DNA of 38,154 nt, from assembly GCA_947447895.1 (NCBI GenBank), contig CANFLM010000020.1, positions 1 to 38,154 of the forward strand. The letters are read 5' to 3'. Shown here one piece after another: positions 26,531-35,605 of the stretch (position 1 is the stretch's first letter; each line of letters opens with the position of its first letter). The translations under genes and the position numbers were made by a program. The notes beneath the pieces are model-generated. The model was not told the origin of the DNA and searched no databases. It was given only the letters and a program-made list of their open reading frames with translations. The stretch is from Hyphomicrobiales bacterium. GTDB lineage: Bacteria; Pseudomonadota; Alphaproteobacteria; Rhizobiales; Beijerinckiaceae.

Positions 26531-28912
26531 TCAACCGCTGCGCTGCCCCAGGGCTTTGAGAATCACAGACGGGGTGAGCGGAATTTCGGTGATGGTCACA
26601 TCGAAAGGATCCAGCGCGTCATTGACGGCATTGGCGACGGCGGCCGCCGCTCCTGCCGTGCCGGCCTCGCCTGCCCCCTTGGCCCCCAATTCGGATTCAA
26701 GGGTCGGCGAGACCACATGCCCCACCTCGATGTCGGGCATTTCCGAGGCCATCGGCACCAGATAGTCGGCCATCGTGCCGTTGGTCAGCTGGCCGCGCTC
26801 GTCGTAGCGGCAATGTTCGAACAACGCCGCTCCGAGCCCCTGCACCACGCCGCCCCTGATCTGCTCGTCGACCAGCTGCGGATTGATGATGGTGCCGCAA
26901 TCCTCGACACACCAGTGGTTCAGCAGCGTGACGAAGCCGGTTTCGGTATCCACTTCCAGCCATGAGGCCTGGATGCCGTTGGTGAAGGCAAACGGATATT
27001 GGCGCGGCACATAATGGCGGGTGGCCAGCAATTCGGCCTGGAAATCGGCCGGCAGGGTATCGGGCCTGAAATAGGTGATGCGGGCCACCTCGTCGAGCCC
27101 GATGCGCTCGCGCCCCGTGGCCTTGTCGACCACCACGCCCTGATCGATGTCCAGCAATTCGGGGACTGTCTGCAAGATGGTGCCGGCGACTTTGAGAATG
27201 TTCATCCGCAAGGCCTTGCCCGCCTGCCAGGCCGCCTCGCCGCCGATGCCCGCCCCTCGCGACGCCCAGGTGCCGCCGCCATAGGGGGTGTTGTCGGTAT
27301 CGCCCAAAATCACCCGCACTTTTTCGAGCGCGACACCCAGCGCGCTGGCGACCACTTGTGCCGTCAGGGCTTCCGATCCCTGTCCCTGTTCGGTCAGGCT
27401 GGTCTGGACAATGATGGCACCGGTGGCATCCATCCTGACACTGACCCCGTCCTGCGAGGAAATGCGTGCGCCGCCGACCCCGTAAAAGGCCGCGGAAGGA
27501 TTGGTCACCTCGATGAAACTGGCAATGCCGATGCCGCGATAGATGCCCTGCTGGCGCAAGCGTTTCTGCTCGGCACGAAGACCATCGTAATCCATCATCT
27601 GTTTCAGCTTGGCCAGCGAGGCATGATGCGACAGCGCCTCGAATTTCAGACCCGACGGCGAGTCGGTCGGATAGGCATCATCCCGGATCAGGTTTTTGGA
27701 GCGGATAACAAGCGGATCCATGCCGATGGCCCGCGCCGCCAGATCGACCAGCCCCTCGGTGACCGAGCAGGCGATCGGATGGCCGACGGCGCGATACTGG
27801 CACATGACATTCTTGTTCTGGAACACCACGCGCGCCCGCGCCCGATAGTTGCGGGCCTGATAGGGACCACCGACCAGATTGACCACCTGGTTGGCCTCGA
27901 TGGCCGAAGTGCGCGGATACATCGAATAGGGCCCGATGCCTGTGAGATCGTCGATGGCAAAAGCCGTAATCGTGCCGTCCTGCTTGACGGCGATCCGGCC
28001 CTTGCAGACATGGTCGCGGGCATGGATGTCGGTGACGAAGCTCTCGATCCGGTCAGCCACGAATTTGACCGGACGCTTGAGCCGTTTCGACAGCGCGGCG
28101 GTGGCCATTTCATCGGCATAGACGTGGACTTTGATGCCGAACGATCCGCCGACATCCTTGCAGACCACCCGGACCTGCGCTTCTTCCAGCGCCAGATGTT
28201 TGGCGAAAATATTCTGCATCATATGCGGGGCCTGTGTGCCCTGATAGACCGTCAGCCGCCGCTCGCCCGGGTTCCAGTCGGCCAGCACGGCGCGCGCTTC
28301 CAGTGTCACACCGGTATGGCGGCCAAACACGAATTCGGCTTCGGCCACCGCATCGGCTTCGGCAAAGGCCTTGTCGACCTCGCCTGCATCGAGCGAGCGT
28401 TCAAAGGCCAGATTGTCGCCGAGTTCGGGATGGATCACCGGAATATGCGGCTCCAATGCGGTGCGCATATCGGTGACAGGTTCGAGCTCCTCATACCGGA
28501 CCTGCACCTGTTCGGCGGCATCCTCGGCCTGGGCGCGGCTGTTGGCGACCACGGCACACACGGCCTCCCCTTGCCAGCAGACACGATCGACCGCCATGGC
28601 ATGCTGCGGTGCCGATTTCAGGCCCTTGAGATGGCTCAGCACGCCGACCCATGGCGAACATTGTTCGACGAGTTCCGCCCCAGTAACCACCGCGATCACC
28701 CCCGCGGCTTGCTTGGCGACACTGGTGTCGATCTCCAGAATACGGGCATGGGCATAGGGCGAGCGCACGAAGACGACATGGCCCATGCGCGGCAGGGTCA
28801 TATCGCTGACATAGGTGCCGCGCCCCTCCACCAGACGTTCGAGATTGGGACGCGGGACCGTGCGCCCGATATAGGAATTGGGGCGGTCAAGCGGGGAAAG
28901 CGGATCGGTCAT
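26531..28912 (-). CDS. Molybdenum hydroxylase large subunit (CoxL/XdhB-type)
   Basis: Molybdopterin-cytosine-dinucleotide-type catalytic subunit of 793 residues. The GGSFGIK block (255-261) and the C-terminal KGAGEAGTA, with the likely catalytic Glu near residue 749, fit the xanthine dehydrogenase superfamily. The active-site loop reads MCQYRAVGHPIA (about 370-381). It is not the AYxCSFR of form I CO dehydrogenase and departs from the AYRGAGR of form II, so CO oxidation is unlikely. The reaction is probably hydroxylation of an aromatic or heterocyclic carbon, or aldehyde oxidation, by inference. The ATG at 28912 overlaps the small-subunit stop (ATGA), and the frame to 29098 is discarded. Confidence 0.92.
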   Translation of the reverse strand: MTDPLSPLDRPNSYIGRTVPRPNLERLVEGRGTYVSDMTLPRMGHVVFVRSPYAHARILEIDTSVAKQAAGVIAVVTGAELVEQCSPWVGVLSHLKGLKSAPQHAMAVDRVCWQGEAVCAVVANSRAQAEDAAEQVQVRYEELEPVTDMRTALEPHIPVIHPELGDNLAFERSLDAGEVDKAFAEADAVAEAEFVFGRHTGVTLEARAVLADWNPGERRLTVYQGTQAPHMMQNIFAKHLALEEAQVRVVCKDVGGSFGIKVHVYADEMATAALSKRLKRPVKFVADRIESFVTDIHARDHVCKGRIAVKQDGTITAFAIDDLTGIGPYSMYPRTSAIEANQVVNLVGGPYQARNYRARARVVFQNKNVMCQYRAVGHPIACSVTEGLVDLAARAIGMDPLVIRSKNLIRDDAYPTDSPSGLKFEALSHHASLAKLKQMMDYDGLRAEQKRLRQQGIYRGIGIASFIEVTNPSAAFYGVGGARISSQDGVSVRMDATGAIIVQTSLTEQGQGSEALTAQVVASALGVALEKVRVILGDTDNTPYGGGTWASRGAGIGGEAAWQAGKALRMNILKVAGTILQTVPELLDIDQGVVVDKATGRERIGLDEVARITYFRPDTLPADFQAELLATRHYVPRQYPFAFTNGIQASWLEVDTETGFVTLLNHWCVEDCGTIINPQLVDEQIRGGVVQGLGAALFEHCRYDERGQLTNGTMADYLVPMASEMPDIEVGHVVSPTLESELGAKGAGEAGTAGAAAAVANAVNDALDPFDVTITEIPLTPSVILKALGQRSG

Positions 28913-29397
28913 GGGCGTTCTCCCGCGGCCTGACGGGCTTTGGCAACCGTGTCCACCGCATCCACTATCGCCTGATAGCCTGTGCACCGGCAATAATTGC
29001 CGGAAATATGGTCGCGGATGGTGGCGCGGTCGGGGGTCGGGTTGTGGAGCAGCAAATCCTGCGCGGTGATCAGCATGGCGGGCGTGCAATAGCCGCATTG
29101 CAGGGCATTGCGGTTGCGGAAGGCGTCTTGCAGATCGCGGATCTCGCCGGTTTCGGACAGGCCCTCGATGGTCTCGATCATCGCGCCCTCGGCCTGCACC
29201 GCAAGCAGCAGGCAGGCACGGGTGATCGCGCCGTCAACGCGGATGGTGCAGGCGCCGCACACACCGTGTTCACACCCGATATGGGTGCCGGTCAGGGCCA
29301 GTTCGTCGCGCAACACATCGGCCAGATGGGTGCGGGCTTCGACCTCCAGCCGGTGGCTCTCGCCATTGACCGTCAGTGTGATGACTTTCTTGTCCAT
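28909..29397 (-). CDS. Molybdenum hydroxylase [2Fe-2S] small subunit (CoxS-type)
   Basis: Electron-transfer subunit of 162 residues with two [2Fe-2S] domains. The plant-ferredoxin-like cluster is seen in GCEHGVCGACTIRVDG plus RACLL. The second, helical domain has QCGYCTPAML and YCRCTGYQAIV. All eight expected cysteines are present. The ATG at 29397 overlaps the stop of the FAD subunit (TGATG). A longer frame to 29571 has no family sequence. Confidence 0.95.
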   Translation of the reverse strand: MDKKVITLTVNGESHRLEVEARTHLADVLRDELALTGTHIGCEHGVCGACTIRVDGAITRACLLLAVQAEGAMIETIEGLSETGEIRDLQDAFRNRNALQCGYCTPAMLITAQDLLLHNPTPDRATIRDHISGNYCRCTGYQAIVDAVDTVAKARQAAGERP

Positions 29398-30263
29398 CAA
29401 CCCCTCCCTTGCGCGACCAGGTCGGCCAGCCCGCGTTTCAACAACACCTGGGCCAGCTGCATGCGGGTGCCGGCATCCGCCTGCAGATCGTCCTGCGGAT
29501 CCAGATCGCCCAGCAGCGCCTGTTGGGCTGCGGCCAGACCATCCTGCAAGCTTGCGGCCTGTTCCAGACACAAAGCGGCCTGCCGCGCCAGAACCGGACG
29601 GTCCCCGATGCCGAAAAACACCGGCCTGATCCGCATGTCCTGCGGGCTGTTGCCGTGCATCGCGATGGCCAGACCCGCCATGGCATAATCGCCGGCGCGC
29701 CGGGCCAGTTCATTGAAGTGGAAACGCGCACCGGCCGGACTGCGGGGGATCGAGATGCGGACCAGAATCTCGTCCGGTCCGAGGGCCGTTTCATAGAGGC
29801 CCTTGAAAAAATCTGCGGCGTCGATGCGCCGTTCGCCGCCGGGGCCAACCACCAGCATGACGGCCTCCAGCGCGATCATGCAGGCCGGCAATTCGGAGGC
29901 CGGATCGGCATGGGCCAGATTGCCGCCCAGCGTGCCCCGATTGCGGATGGCCGCATGGGCAACATGGCGGACCGCCATCTGCAGCAAGGGCAGATGCTCT
30001 GCGACCAGCGGCGAGTTTGCCAGTTCGACATGGCGTGTGCCCGCTCCGAGATGGATCGTCGTGTCATCACAGGTGATGCCGCGCAATTCGGGCAGATGGG
30101 CGATATCGATCAGCAGCTGGGGGGCCAGCAAACGTAGGTTGAGTGCGGGAACAAGGCTCTGGCCGCCGGCAACCAGCTTGCCGCCGTCACCTGCACGCTC
30201 CAGCAAGGCCAGCGCTTCGTCCAGCGTTGCGGCCCGCACATAATCGAACGCATAGGCTTTCAC
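29397..30263 (-). CDS. Molybdenum hydroxylase FAD-binding medium subunit (CoxM-type)
   Basis: FAD-binding subunit of 288 residues. The flavin motifs AGGQSLVPALNLRL (near residues 31-44) and RGTLGGNLAHADPASELPA are clear, and the C-terminal CO_deh_flav_C part follows. The start is a GTG at 30263, with GGGAGGGG just upstream, and it restores the family N-terminus (KAYAFDYVRAAT). An ATG at 30326 has no such support. It is the first gene of an eight-gene operon ending in livF. No XdhC/CoxF-type maturation gene is in the window. Confidence 0.93.
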   Translation of the reverse strand: MKAYAFDYVRAATLDEALALLERAGDGGKLVAGGQSLVPALNLRLLAPQLLIDIAHLPELRGITCDDTTIHLGAGTRHVELANSPLVAEHLPLLQMAVRHVAHAAIRNRGTLGGNLAHADPASELPACMIALEAVMLVVGPGGERRIDAADFFKGLYETALGPDEILVRISIPRSPAGARFHFNELARRAGDYAMAGLAIAMHGNSPQDMRIRPVFFGIGDRPVLARQAALCLEQAASLQDGLAAAQQALLGDLDPQDDLQADAGTRMQLAQVLLKRGLADLVAQGRG

Positions 30264-30523
30264 CCGTTCCCCTCCCTGATGATCCGGCACATTGGCTGGC
30301 CGTGTGGTCACGCGATCAGGCATCAACCTTATTGATCAGTCGATCACTATCATTGAATGACTACAAGCCGGAAGGCAAGAGGGATCATGGGAACCGGAGC
30401 ATTCTGCACACTCCGGACCGCATTTTGTGACACTCCTCTTGCCATGGCCAAACGGTCCACCTAGTCTCCCAGCGTTTTGTGTGACGGTTCAGGATGTTGG
30501 GTCCGACGGAAGGATGTGGTCTG
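30264..30523. promoter_or_regulatory. Divergent control region between the Mo-hydroxylase/Liv operon and the aroE-like gene
   Basis: Gene-free stretch. It holds two GATCA boxes in TTGATCAGTCGATCA near 30330-30345 and an inverted repeat CCGGAG/CTCCGG with an 11-base gap at 30394-30416. A possible + strand promoter is TTGCCA (30439-30444), 17 bases, then TAGTCT (30462-30467). I could not place a convincing - strand promoter. Confidence 0.3.
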
Positions 30524-31339
30524 ATGCTGGAAGTTGATTATGTCTCCGGAAAAACCCGCATTTACGGCATTGTCGGGCATCCGATCGAGCAGGTACGTTC
30601 GCCAGAAATGTTTACGGCGAGCTTCAAATCGCGCCGGGCCGAGGCCATTCTGCTGCCGTTTCATGTGTTGCCCGCCGATTTCGACCGCGTCGTGCCATCC
30701 CTGATGCTGATGCCCAATCTCGACGGTCTGATCTTCACCATTCCCTTCAAGCAGCAAGCCATGGCTCTTGCCGATGTGATCGGCCCCAATGCCAGAATTG
30801 TCGGGGCCATCAATGCGCTGGCGCGGCAAGCGGGCGGCGGCTGGAAAGGCGAGATTTTCGACGGCATCGGCTGTGTCGAGGGCTTCCGCAAAAACGGCCA
30901 CTCCTTTGCGGGCAAACGCGTGATGCTGATTGGTGCTGGCGGCGCGGGATCAGCCATCGGCGTGGCGGTTGCCCATGAGGGGCCGGCCTCGATCCGCCTG
31001 TTCGATCCCGACAGCGGCAGGGCACAGGACCTGATGCACAAGATCAGACAGGTCGATCCTGCCATTGCTGTTGCCTGTGCGGAACCCGATTGCGACGGGA
31101 TCGATATTCTGCTGAATGCCTCGCCGGTCGGCATGCTTGACGATGCACGGATGCCGATCAGCGTGGAGCGCTTTGATCCGAATCTGGTCGTATTCGATGC
31201 CATCGTCAAACCGGAGATGACCCCCCTGCTGCAACTGGCCGCGCAATCGGGCTGCTCCTTCATCCAGGGCCGCCAGATGATGCTGGGTCAGATCAGCAAA
31301 ATGACCGATTATTTCGGGATACCGGCCGCCGCTCTCTAG
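30524..31339 (+). CDS. Shikimate dehydrogenase-like (AroE/YdiB family) oxidoreductase
   Basis: Protein of 271 residues with the AroE fold. The NAD(P) motif GAGGAGSA (138-145), K76 in FTIPFK, N97 in VGAIN, D113 in FDGIG and the C-terminal FIQGRQMMLGQ match the family's active-site elements. The N-terminal substrate loop reads GHPIEQVRSPEMF instead of the usual GxPIxHSxSPxxHN, so the first serine and the final HN are lost. The true substrate may be quinate or another cyclic hydroxy acid. The start is the ATG at 30524 (AAGGA upstream) rather than 30494. It diverges from the Mo-hydroxylase operon and its stop abuts the cupin stop. Confidence 0.85.
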   Translation: MLEVDYVSGKTRIYGIVGHPIEQVRSPEMFTASFKSRRAEAILLPFHVLPADFDRVVPSLMLMPNLDGLIFTIPFKQQAMALADVIGPNARIVGAINALARQAGGGWKGEIFDGIGCVEGFRKNGHSFAGKRVMLIGAGGAGSAIGVAVAHEGPASIRLFDPDSGRAQDLMHKIRQVDPAIAVACAEPDCDGIDILLNASPVGMLDDARMPISVERFDPNLVVFDAIVKPEMTPLLQLAAQSGCSFIQGRQMMLGQISKMTDYFGIPAAAL

Positions 31340-31810
31340 TCAGCTTTTGTGGATCGGGTCGATCCAGGCGACATTTTCGGGCTTTTCGACCGGCTCGATG
31401 TCGAGATTGACGACAACGGATTCGCCGTCGCTGCGCACCAGTACGCATTCGAGCACCTCGTCGGGGCTGGCGTTGATTTCCTGATGCGGGACAAACGGCG
31501 GGATGTAGATAAAATCGCCCGGTCCGGCCTCGGCGGTAAATTCCAGGGCCTCGCCCCACCGCATCCGGGCTTTGCCTTTGAGCACATAGATCACGCTTTC
31601 GAGCGGCCCGTGGTGGTGCGCGCCGGTTTTGGCATTGGGATGGATATGCACCGTCCCGGCCCACAGCTTTTGCGCCCCGACCCTTGCAAAATTGATGGCC
31701 GTTTTCCGGTCCATGCCGGGTGTTTGCGCGGTATTGGGATCCAGCTGGTTGCCCGACACCACCCTGACGCCGTCATGCTTCCAATCGGTTTCCGGATGTG
31801 TGTGGGTCAT
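31340..31810 (-). CDS. Single-domain cupin protein
   Basis: Protein of 156 residues. Cupin motif 1 is GAHHHGPLESVIYVLKG, with His and Glu metal ligands, and motif 2 is GDFIYIPPFVPHQEIN with the third His. A metal-binding enzyme or sugar-binding cupin is likely; the reaction is unknown. The ATG at 31810 gives the natural MTHTHPETDW start, and the longer frame to 31879 is not supported. It lies 120 bases downstream of the Gfo/Idh gene on the same strand and probably belongs to that catabolic operon. Its stop is directly adjacent to the stop of the convergent aroE-like gene. Confidence 0.85.
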   Translation of the reverse strand: MTHTHPETDWKHDGVRVVSGNQLDPNTAQTPGMDRKTAINFARVGAQKLWAGTVHIHPNAKTGAHHHGPLESVIYVLKGKARMRWGEALEFTAEAGPGDFIYIPPFVPHQEINASPDEVLECVLVRSDGESVVVNLDIEPVEKPENVAWIDPIHKS

Positions 31811-31930
31811 GGGATCTCGCCTTTGCTGGTGCCGTGATGGCAGGGCCTGCATAGTTGACCGGCGCGGAGTTGATTTCAAGCCCCTGCAGACCCTTGCGTG
31901 CCGGTGGGCACGGCAAGGGGGCCGGTTGTC

Positions 31931-32959
31931 TCACACCTGAGCCGATTTGATCATCACTTCTAGCCAATGCATGGCGCGGGCGCCGTCTTCGGCATTGGGG
32001 GCGCGGCTATGCGGGTTCGAGGCTTCCGGCTGTCCGCGCACCAGAGCGAGAAACTCGCCGATCAGGCTGTGATAGCCCTTGTGGTCCTCATTGGCGGCAA
32101 CGGTCAGATTGGGCTCCCAGACCAGCGTGTCCTCGGAGGCCAGCAAAGTGGCCTCGGGCCTGCTGACCTTGAAGGCGGGGCTGCGGAAATGTCGCACCTC
32201 GTGCACATTGCGCACCTCGACGCGCTGGTGGTCGGCCATCACCTGCCACCATTCCATCGGCGTGCCGCGCGACTGGTGGGTGCCCACCACCAGAGTGCCG
32301 ATGCCACCCGAGATGAAGCGGAAATCGACATGCAGCAGGATCTTGCCGGGATCGAGAATATGGCTGCGCACCGACAGATCGGCGATCGGGCCCATCAGAA
32401 ACGGCACCAGATCGAGATAATGCACGCAGTGATGCAGGAAAAAGCCGGTATAATCCGGGTCTTTCTCGAAATAGGTCGGTGCCGTCATATATTGGCCGAG
32501 AAAGCTCGCGGCCTGACCGAAATCCGGATTGTGGATGACATTGGCGCCGATGCGGTTGGCCGTCGAATAGCGTTTCATGAAACCCAGTACCACCGGCTTG
32601 CCGACCGCTCTGGCCGCTTGAGCCAGCTGGTCGGCCTCGCGCGCGGTGGCTGCCGGAGGTTTTTCCATGAATACCGGATAGCCGGCGGCCAAGGCAGCCT
32701 GTCCGATTTCGTAATGCGCATGGGGACCGGCGGCAAGGCCGATGGCATCAATATCCGTGCGGGCCAGCAGGGCTTTCCAGTCGCGGGTGGTGTTGGCTGC
32801 AGCCACGCCGTAACGCTGGGCGGTTCTGTCGAGCCGCTCCTGATCGGTGTCGCACAGGGACTGGATGCGGACATCGTAGCGGGTCAGTTGCGGCAACAGC
32901 ATTTCATTGGCGTGCAGGCCGCAACCGATCCAGCCGATTCTGAGTGTGTTGGTGTTCAT
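31931..32959 (-). CDS. Gfo/Idh/MocA-family oxidoreductase
   Basis: NAD(P)-dependent dehydrogenase of 342 residues acting on a sugar, polyol or derivative. It has an N-terminal Rossmann fold with RIGWIGCGLHANEMLLP, the EKPPA motif with the family lysine, GFMKRYSTANR, and a C-terminal Gfo/Idh alpha/beta domain. The ATG at 32959 overlaps the stop of the TIM-barrel gene upstream (ATGA). The substrate is unknown. Pairing with a TIM-barrel epimerase and a sugar ABC importer is a frequent arrangement in inositol and rare-sugar pathways. Confidence 0.92.
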   Translation of the reverse strand: MNTNTLRIGWIGCGLHANEMLLPQLTRYDVRIQSLCDTDQERLDRTAQRYGVAAANTTRDWKALLARTDIDAIGLAAGPHAHYEIGQAALAAGYPVFMEKPPAATAREADQLAQAARAVGKPVVLGFMKRYSTANRIGANVIHNPDFGQAASFLGQYMTAPTYFEKDPDYTGFFLHHCVHYLDLVPFLMGPIADLSVRSHILDPGKILLHVDFRFISGGIGTLVVGTHQSRGTPMEWWQVMADHQRVEVRNVHEVRHFRSPAFKVSRPEATLLASEDTLVWEPNLTVAANEDHKGYHSLIGEFLALVRGQPEASNPHSRAPNAEDGARAMHWLEVMIKSAQV

Positions 32960-33846
32960 CGTCCGGTTCCCGAAAAGGCAAGGGTGGCATCCAGAAAGGC
33001 GATGCTCTGGCTCAGGGCATGGTCTTCGTTCTTTTGCGGTGCCCGCCATTGCGCCAGCGGGATACCGGGCCGCTCGTCATCACGGCGGAACGGTTCCAGC
33101 GTGATCGGTCCGCGATAGCCGATGTCTTTCAGGGCGCGGGCAATCGACGGCCAGTCGATATGGCCGGAACCGATAAAGCCGCGATTGTTCTCGTTGGCCT
33201 GGAAGTGCACCATCCTCGATCCGGCCTGGCGGATCGCGGCGGGCAGATCGGGGTCTTCCATATTCATATGGAACGTATCGAGCATGACCCCGACCGACGG
33301 CAGGCCGACGGCCTCCGCCAGATCGAGCCCGTGGCGCGTTGTATTGGCAATATCGGTTTCGAAACGGTTGAGCGGTTCGATGCCGAATACCACGCCGCAA
33401 TCGGCCGCGGTGCGGCCTGCGGTTTTCAGCCCCGCGACAATCCGGTCGATCTTGGCCTTGCGGTGGTCCTCGGTCACCGGTGTCGGCGGGCGTCCGGCAA
33501 ACACCAGCGGCGCGCCATAGAGCGGACCGCCGACAATCCCGGCTCCGAGCTCCTGGGCAATGGTGGCACAGGACTGCAGATAGGTGATGCCGGCCTGATG
33601 GGCGGCGGGATCATCACTGGCCAGATCGCGGGTCAGATTGACGCGCGCCGCCAGCACCACGCCCAGACCGTGATCGGCCAGCACGCTGCGGGTCTCGCGC
33701 AGATCCAGCTCGCCCGGTTCGGGCACCAGCAATTCGACAAAGTCGCAGCCCGATTGTTTCATGCGTGCAAATGTCTCGAAATGCTCGCGCCCGAACGGCC
33801 GTGCATAGAACATCGAGATGATACCGATAGGATTAGGTCTGGTCAT
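32956..33846 (-). CDS. TIM-barrel sugar epimerase/isomerase (AP endonuclease 2, tagatose 3-epimerase-like)
   Basis: Protein of 296 residues of the xylose-isomerase-like TIM barrel family. The four metal-ligand positions expected for the D-tagatose/D-psicose 3-epimerase group are visible: E157 in GIEPLNRFE, D190 in MLDTFHMN, H214 in VHFQANENNRG and E251 in ITLEPF. It would epimerise or isomerise a keto-sugar or cyclic ketose. The ATG at 33846 overlaps the permease stop (ATGA). A longer frame reaching 34710 runs antiparallel to nothing real and is rejected. Confidence 0.92.
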   Translation of the reverse strand: MTRPNPIGIISMFYARPFGREHFETFARMKQSGCDFVELLVPEPGELDLRETRSVLADHGLGVVLAARVNLTRDLASDDPAAHQAGITYLQSCATIAQELGAGIVGGPLYGAPLVFAGRPPTPVTEDHRKAKIDRIVAGLKTAGRTAADCGVVFGIEPLNRFETDIANTTRHGLDLAEAVGLPSVGVMLDTFHMNMEDPDLPAAIRQAGSRMVHFQANENNRGFIGSGHIDWPSIARALKDIGYRGPITLEPFRRDDERPGIPLAQWRAPQKNEDHALSQSIAFLDATLAFSGTGR

Positions 33847-34679
33847 GATTTCACCGCTCCGGATGTGAGCCCGCTCACAAGCCGCTTTTGAACCAACAGG
33901 AAGAGGAGAGTAACAGGAAGCGCAATCAGCGTGCCGGCGGCGGTCAACAGACCCCATTGCACGCTGAACTCGCCGATGAACAGTTGCAAAGCCACTGTGA
34001 CCGTGCGGACATTCTGTCCCGACAGCATCATGGCGAACAGATATTCGTTCCATGAGGTAACAAAGATATAGATGCCGGTGGTAACCAGGCCGGGCATGAC
34101 AACCGGCAGGATGATCAGCCGCAGCACTTCCAGGGTGGTGGCCCCGTCGATGCGGGCGGCCTCGTCCAGATCCTTGGGAATGGCATTGATATAGCTGGTC
34201 AGCATCCAGATCGAAAACGGCACGGCAAAGGTCGAATGGCCGAGAATGATGCCGATAAACGTGTCGAGCAGTCCGATATTGCGCATCAGGACGAACAGCG
34301 GAATGATGATCAGCACGATCGGAAACATGTTGATCACCAGAAACTGCGTCATCAGCAATCTGCGGCCCCGGAAACGGTAGCGCGAAAAGGCATAGGCGGC
34401 AGGCAGGCTGACACCCAGCCCGAGCAGGCAGGCGCCGGTGGCAATGATGAGGGAGTTGAGCAGATTGCCGCCAAACGAGGTGCGCTCCAGCAAGGCGTGA
34501 TAATGCTCGGTGGTAAAGGCGTCCGGCCAATAGCGCACCGGCCAGGCCCCGATATCGGCATTGGTCTTGATGGATGTCATCATCATCCAGACATAGGGGC
34601 CGAGTGCGAACAGCACGATCAGCAGCAAGGGCAGATGCAGTTCGAACAGGCGTTGGACAGGCGAGCGGCGGTCCCTCAT
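33843..34679 (-). CDS. Sugar ABC transporter permease, MalG/AraQ type
   Basis: Inner-membrane permease of 278 residues with six predicted membrane segments. The EAA loop is DEAARIDGATTLEVLRLIILPVVMPG, the classic site of contact with an ATPase. WNEYLFAMML is the usual MalG-type block. The start overlaps the stop of the other permease. No ATP-binding subunit gene is present in the operon. Confidence 0.95.
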   Translation of the reverse strand: MRDRRSPVQRLFELHLPLLLIVLFALGPYVWMMMTSIKTNADIGAWPVRYWPDAFTTEHYHALLERTSFGGNLLNSLIIATGACLLGLGVSLPAAYAFSRYRFRGRRLLMTQFLVINMFPIVLIIIPLFVLMRNIGLLDTFIGIILGHSTFAVPFSIWMLTSYINAIPKDLDEAARIDGATTLEVLRLIILPVVMPGLVTTGIYIFVTSWNEYLFAMMLSGQNVRTVTVALQLFIGEFSVQWGLLTAAGTLIALPVTLLFLLVQKRLVSGLTSGAVKS

Positions 34680-35578
34680 TGGTCCAGCTCCCGCGCCGCG
34701 CGCCGCACATAGATGAACACCACCAGCAGCAACAGCAGCGTCAGCATGATTGCCAGTGCCGAGCCATAGCCGAATTCCATGCCGCTATAGGCTTTGAGGA
34801 AGGCATAAAGCGGCAAGGTATAGGTGGAATAGCCGGGGCCACCGCCGGTCATCACCAGAATCACATCCAGCGAATTGGCCACCCAGATGGTGCGCAGCAG
34901 CAGGGCGGTGGCGATCACATCGGCAATGGCGGGCAGGGTGATAAAGCGCAACCGCTGGAAGCGGGTGGCTCCATCCATATCCGCCGCCTCGTAGAGTTCC
35001 GCCGAAATGGTTTGCAGACCTGCCAGAATGGTGACGGCAAAAAACGGAAAGCCCTGCCAGATCAGGGCGACGACAATCGAGAAGAATGCGCTGTCGGGTT
35101 GGGCCAGCCATGCCACCGGCTTGTCGATCAGTCCGAAGCGGATCAACACATCATTGAGCACCCCGACATTGAAATCATACATCCATGTCCATGTCAGGCC
35201 GATGATGACGCTGGGCAGGGCCCAGGGAATGATCACCAGCGAGCGCGCCAGCGACCGCCACCAGAAAGTCTGGTTCAGCAACAGGGCCGTCACCAGACCG
35301 AGCAGGAATTGCAGGCCGACCACAAGGCTGATCCAGACCAGCGAATGGCCCAAAGACAGCCAGAACACCTCGTCATGCAGCAATCGCCAGAAATTACCCA
35401 AGCCGATGAACGGCACATTGCGCGGTTTGAACAGGATGAAATTGTGCAAACTCATCCAGACCGTTTCGGCCACAGGCCACAGCACCACCGCCAGGGTCAC
35501 CAGCATGGCAGGCAGAAGAAACAGATAGGGCGTCAGGACCAGTCGAGGGGCTGGTGCTGTGTCGGACGCAGCGGTCAT
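34676..35578 (-). CDS. Sugar ABC transporter permease, MalF/UgpA type
   Basis: Inner-membrane permease of 300 residues with about six membrane segments. The EAA loop is YEAADMDGATRFQRLRFITLPAI. PYLFLLPAMLVTLAVVLWPV begins the first membrane segment. It heterodimerises with the next gene product. It follows the binding-protein gene after 77 bases that contain a strong hairpin. Confidence 0.95.
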   Translation of the reverse strand: MTAASDTAPAPRLVLTPYLFLLPAMLVTLAVVLWPVAETVWMSLHNFILFKPRNVPFIGLGNFWRLLHDEVFWLSLGHSLVWISLVVGLQFLLGLVTALLLNQTFWWRSLARSLVIIPWALPSVIIGLTWTWMYDFNVGVLNDVLIRFGLIDKPVAWLAQPDSAFFSIVVALIWQGFPFFAVTILAGLQTISAELYEAADMDGATRFQRLRFITLPAIADVIATALLLRTIWVANSLDVILVMTGGGPGYSTYTLPLYAFLKAYSGMEFGYGSALAIMLTLLLLLVVFIYVRRAARELDQ

Positions 35579-35605
35579 GGGTTCACATCATCGGATGGGG
35601 GAAAA

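Noticed and set aside
26999-28933. Open frame of 644 codons on the + strand
   Set aside because: Antisense to the Mo-hydroxylase large subunit, with no recognisable motif.
26531-30263. CO dehydrogenase (CoxMSL)
   Set aside because: The large subunit lacks the AYxCSFR loop with the catalytic cysteine of form I enzymes, so only the general Mo-hydroxylase assignment is kept.
33847-34710. N-terminal extension of the TIM-barrel gene
   Set aside because: It runs through both permease genes out of frame. The ATG at 33846 gives a complete enzyme and overlaps the permease stop.
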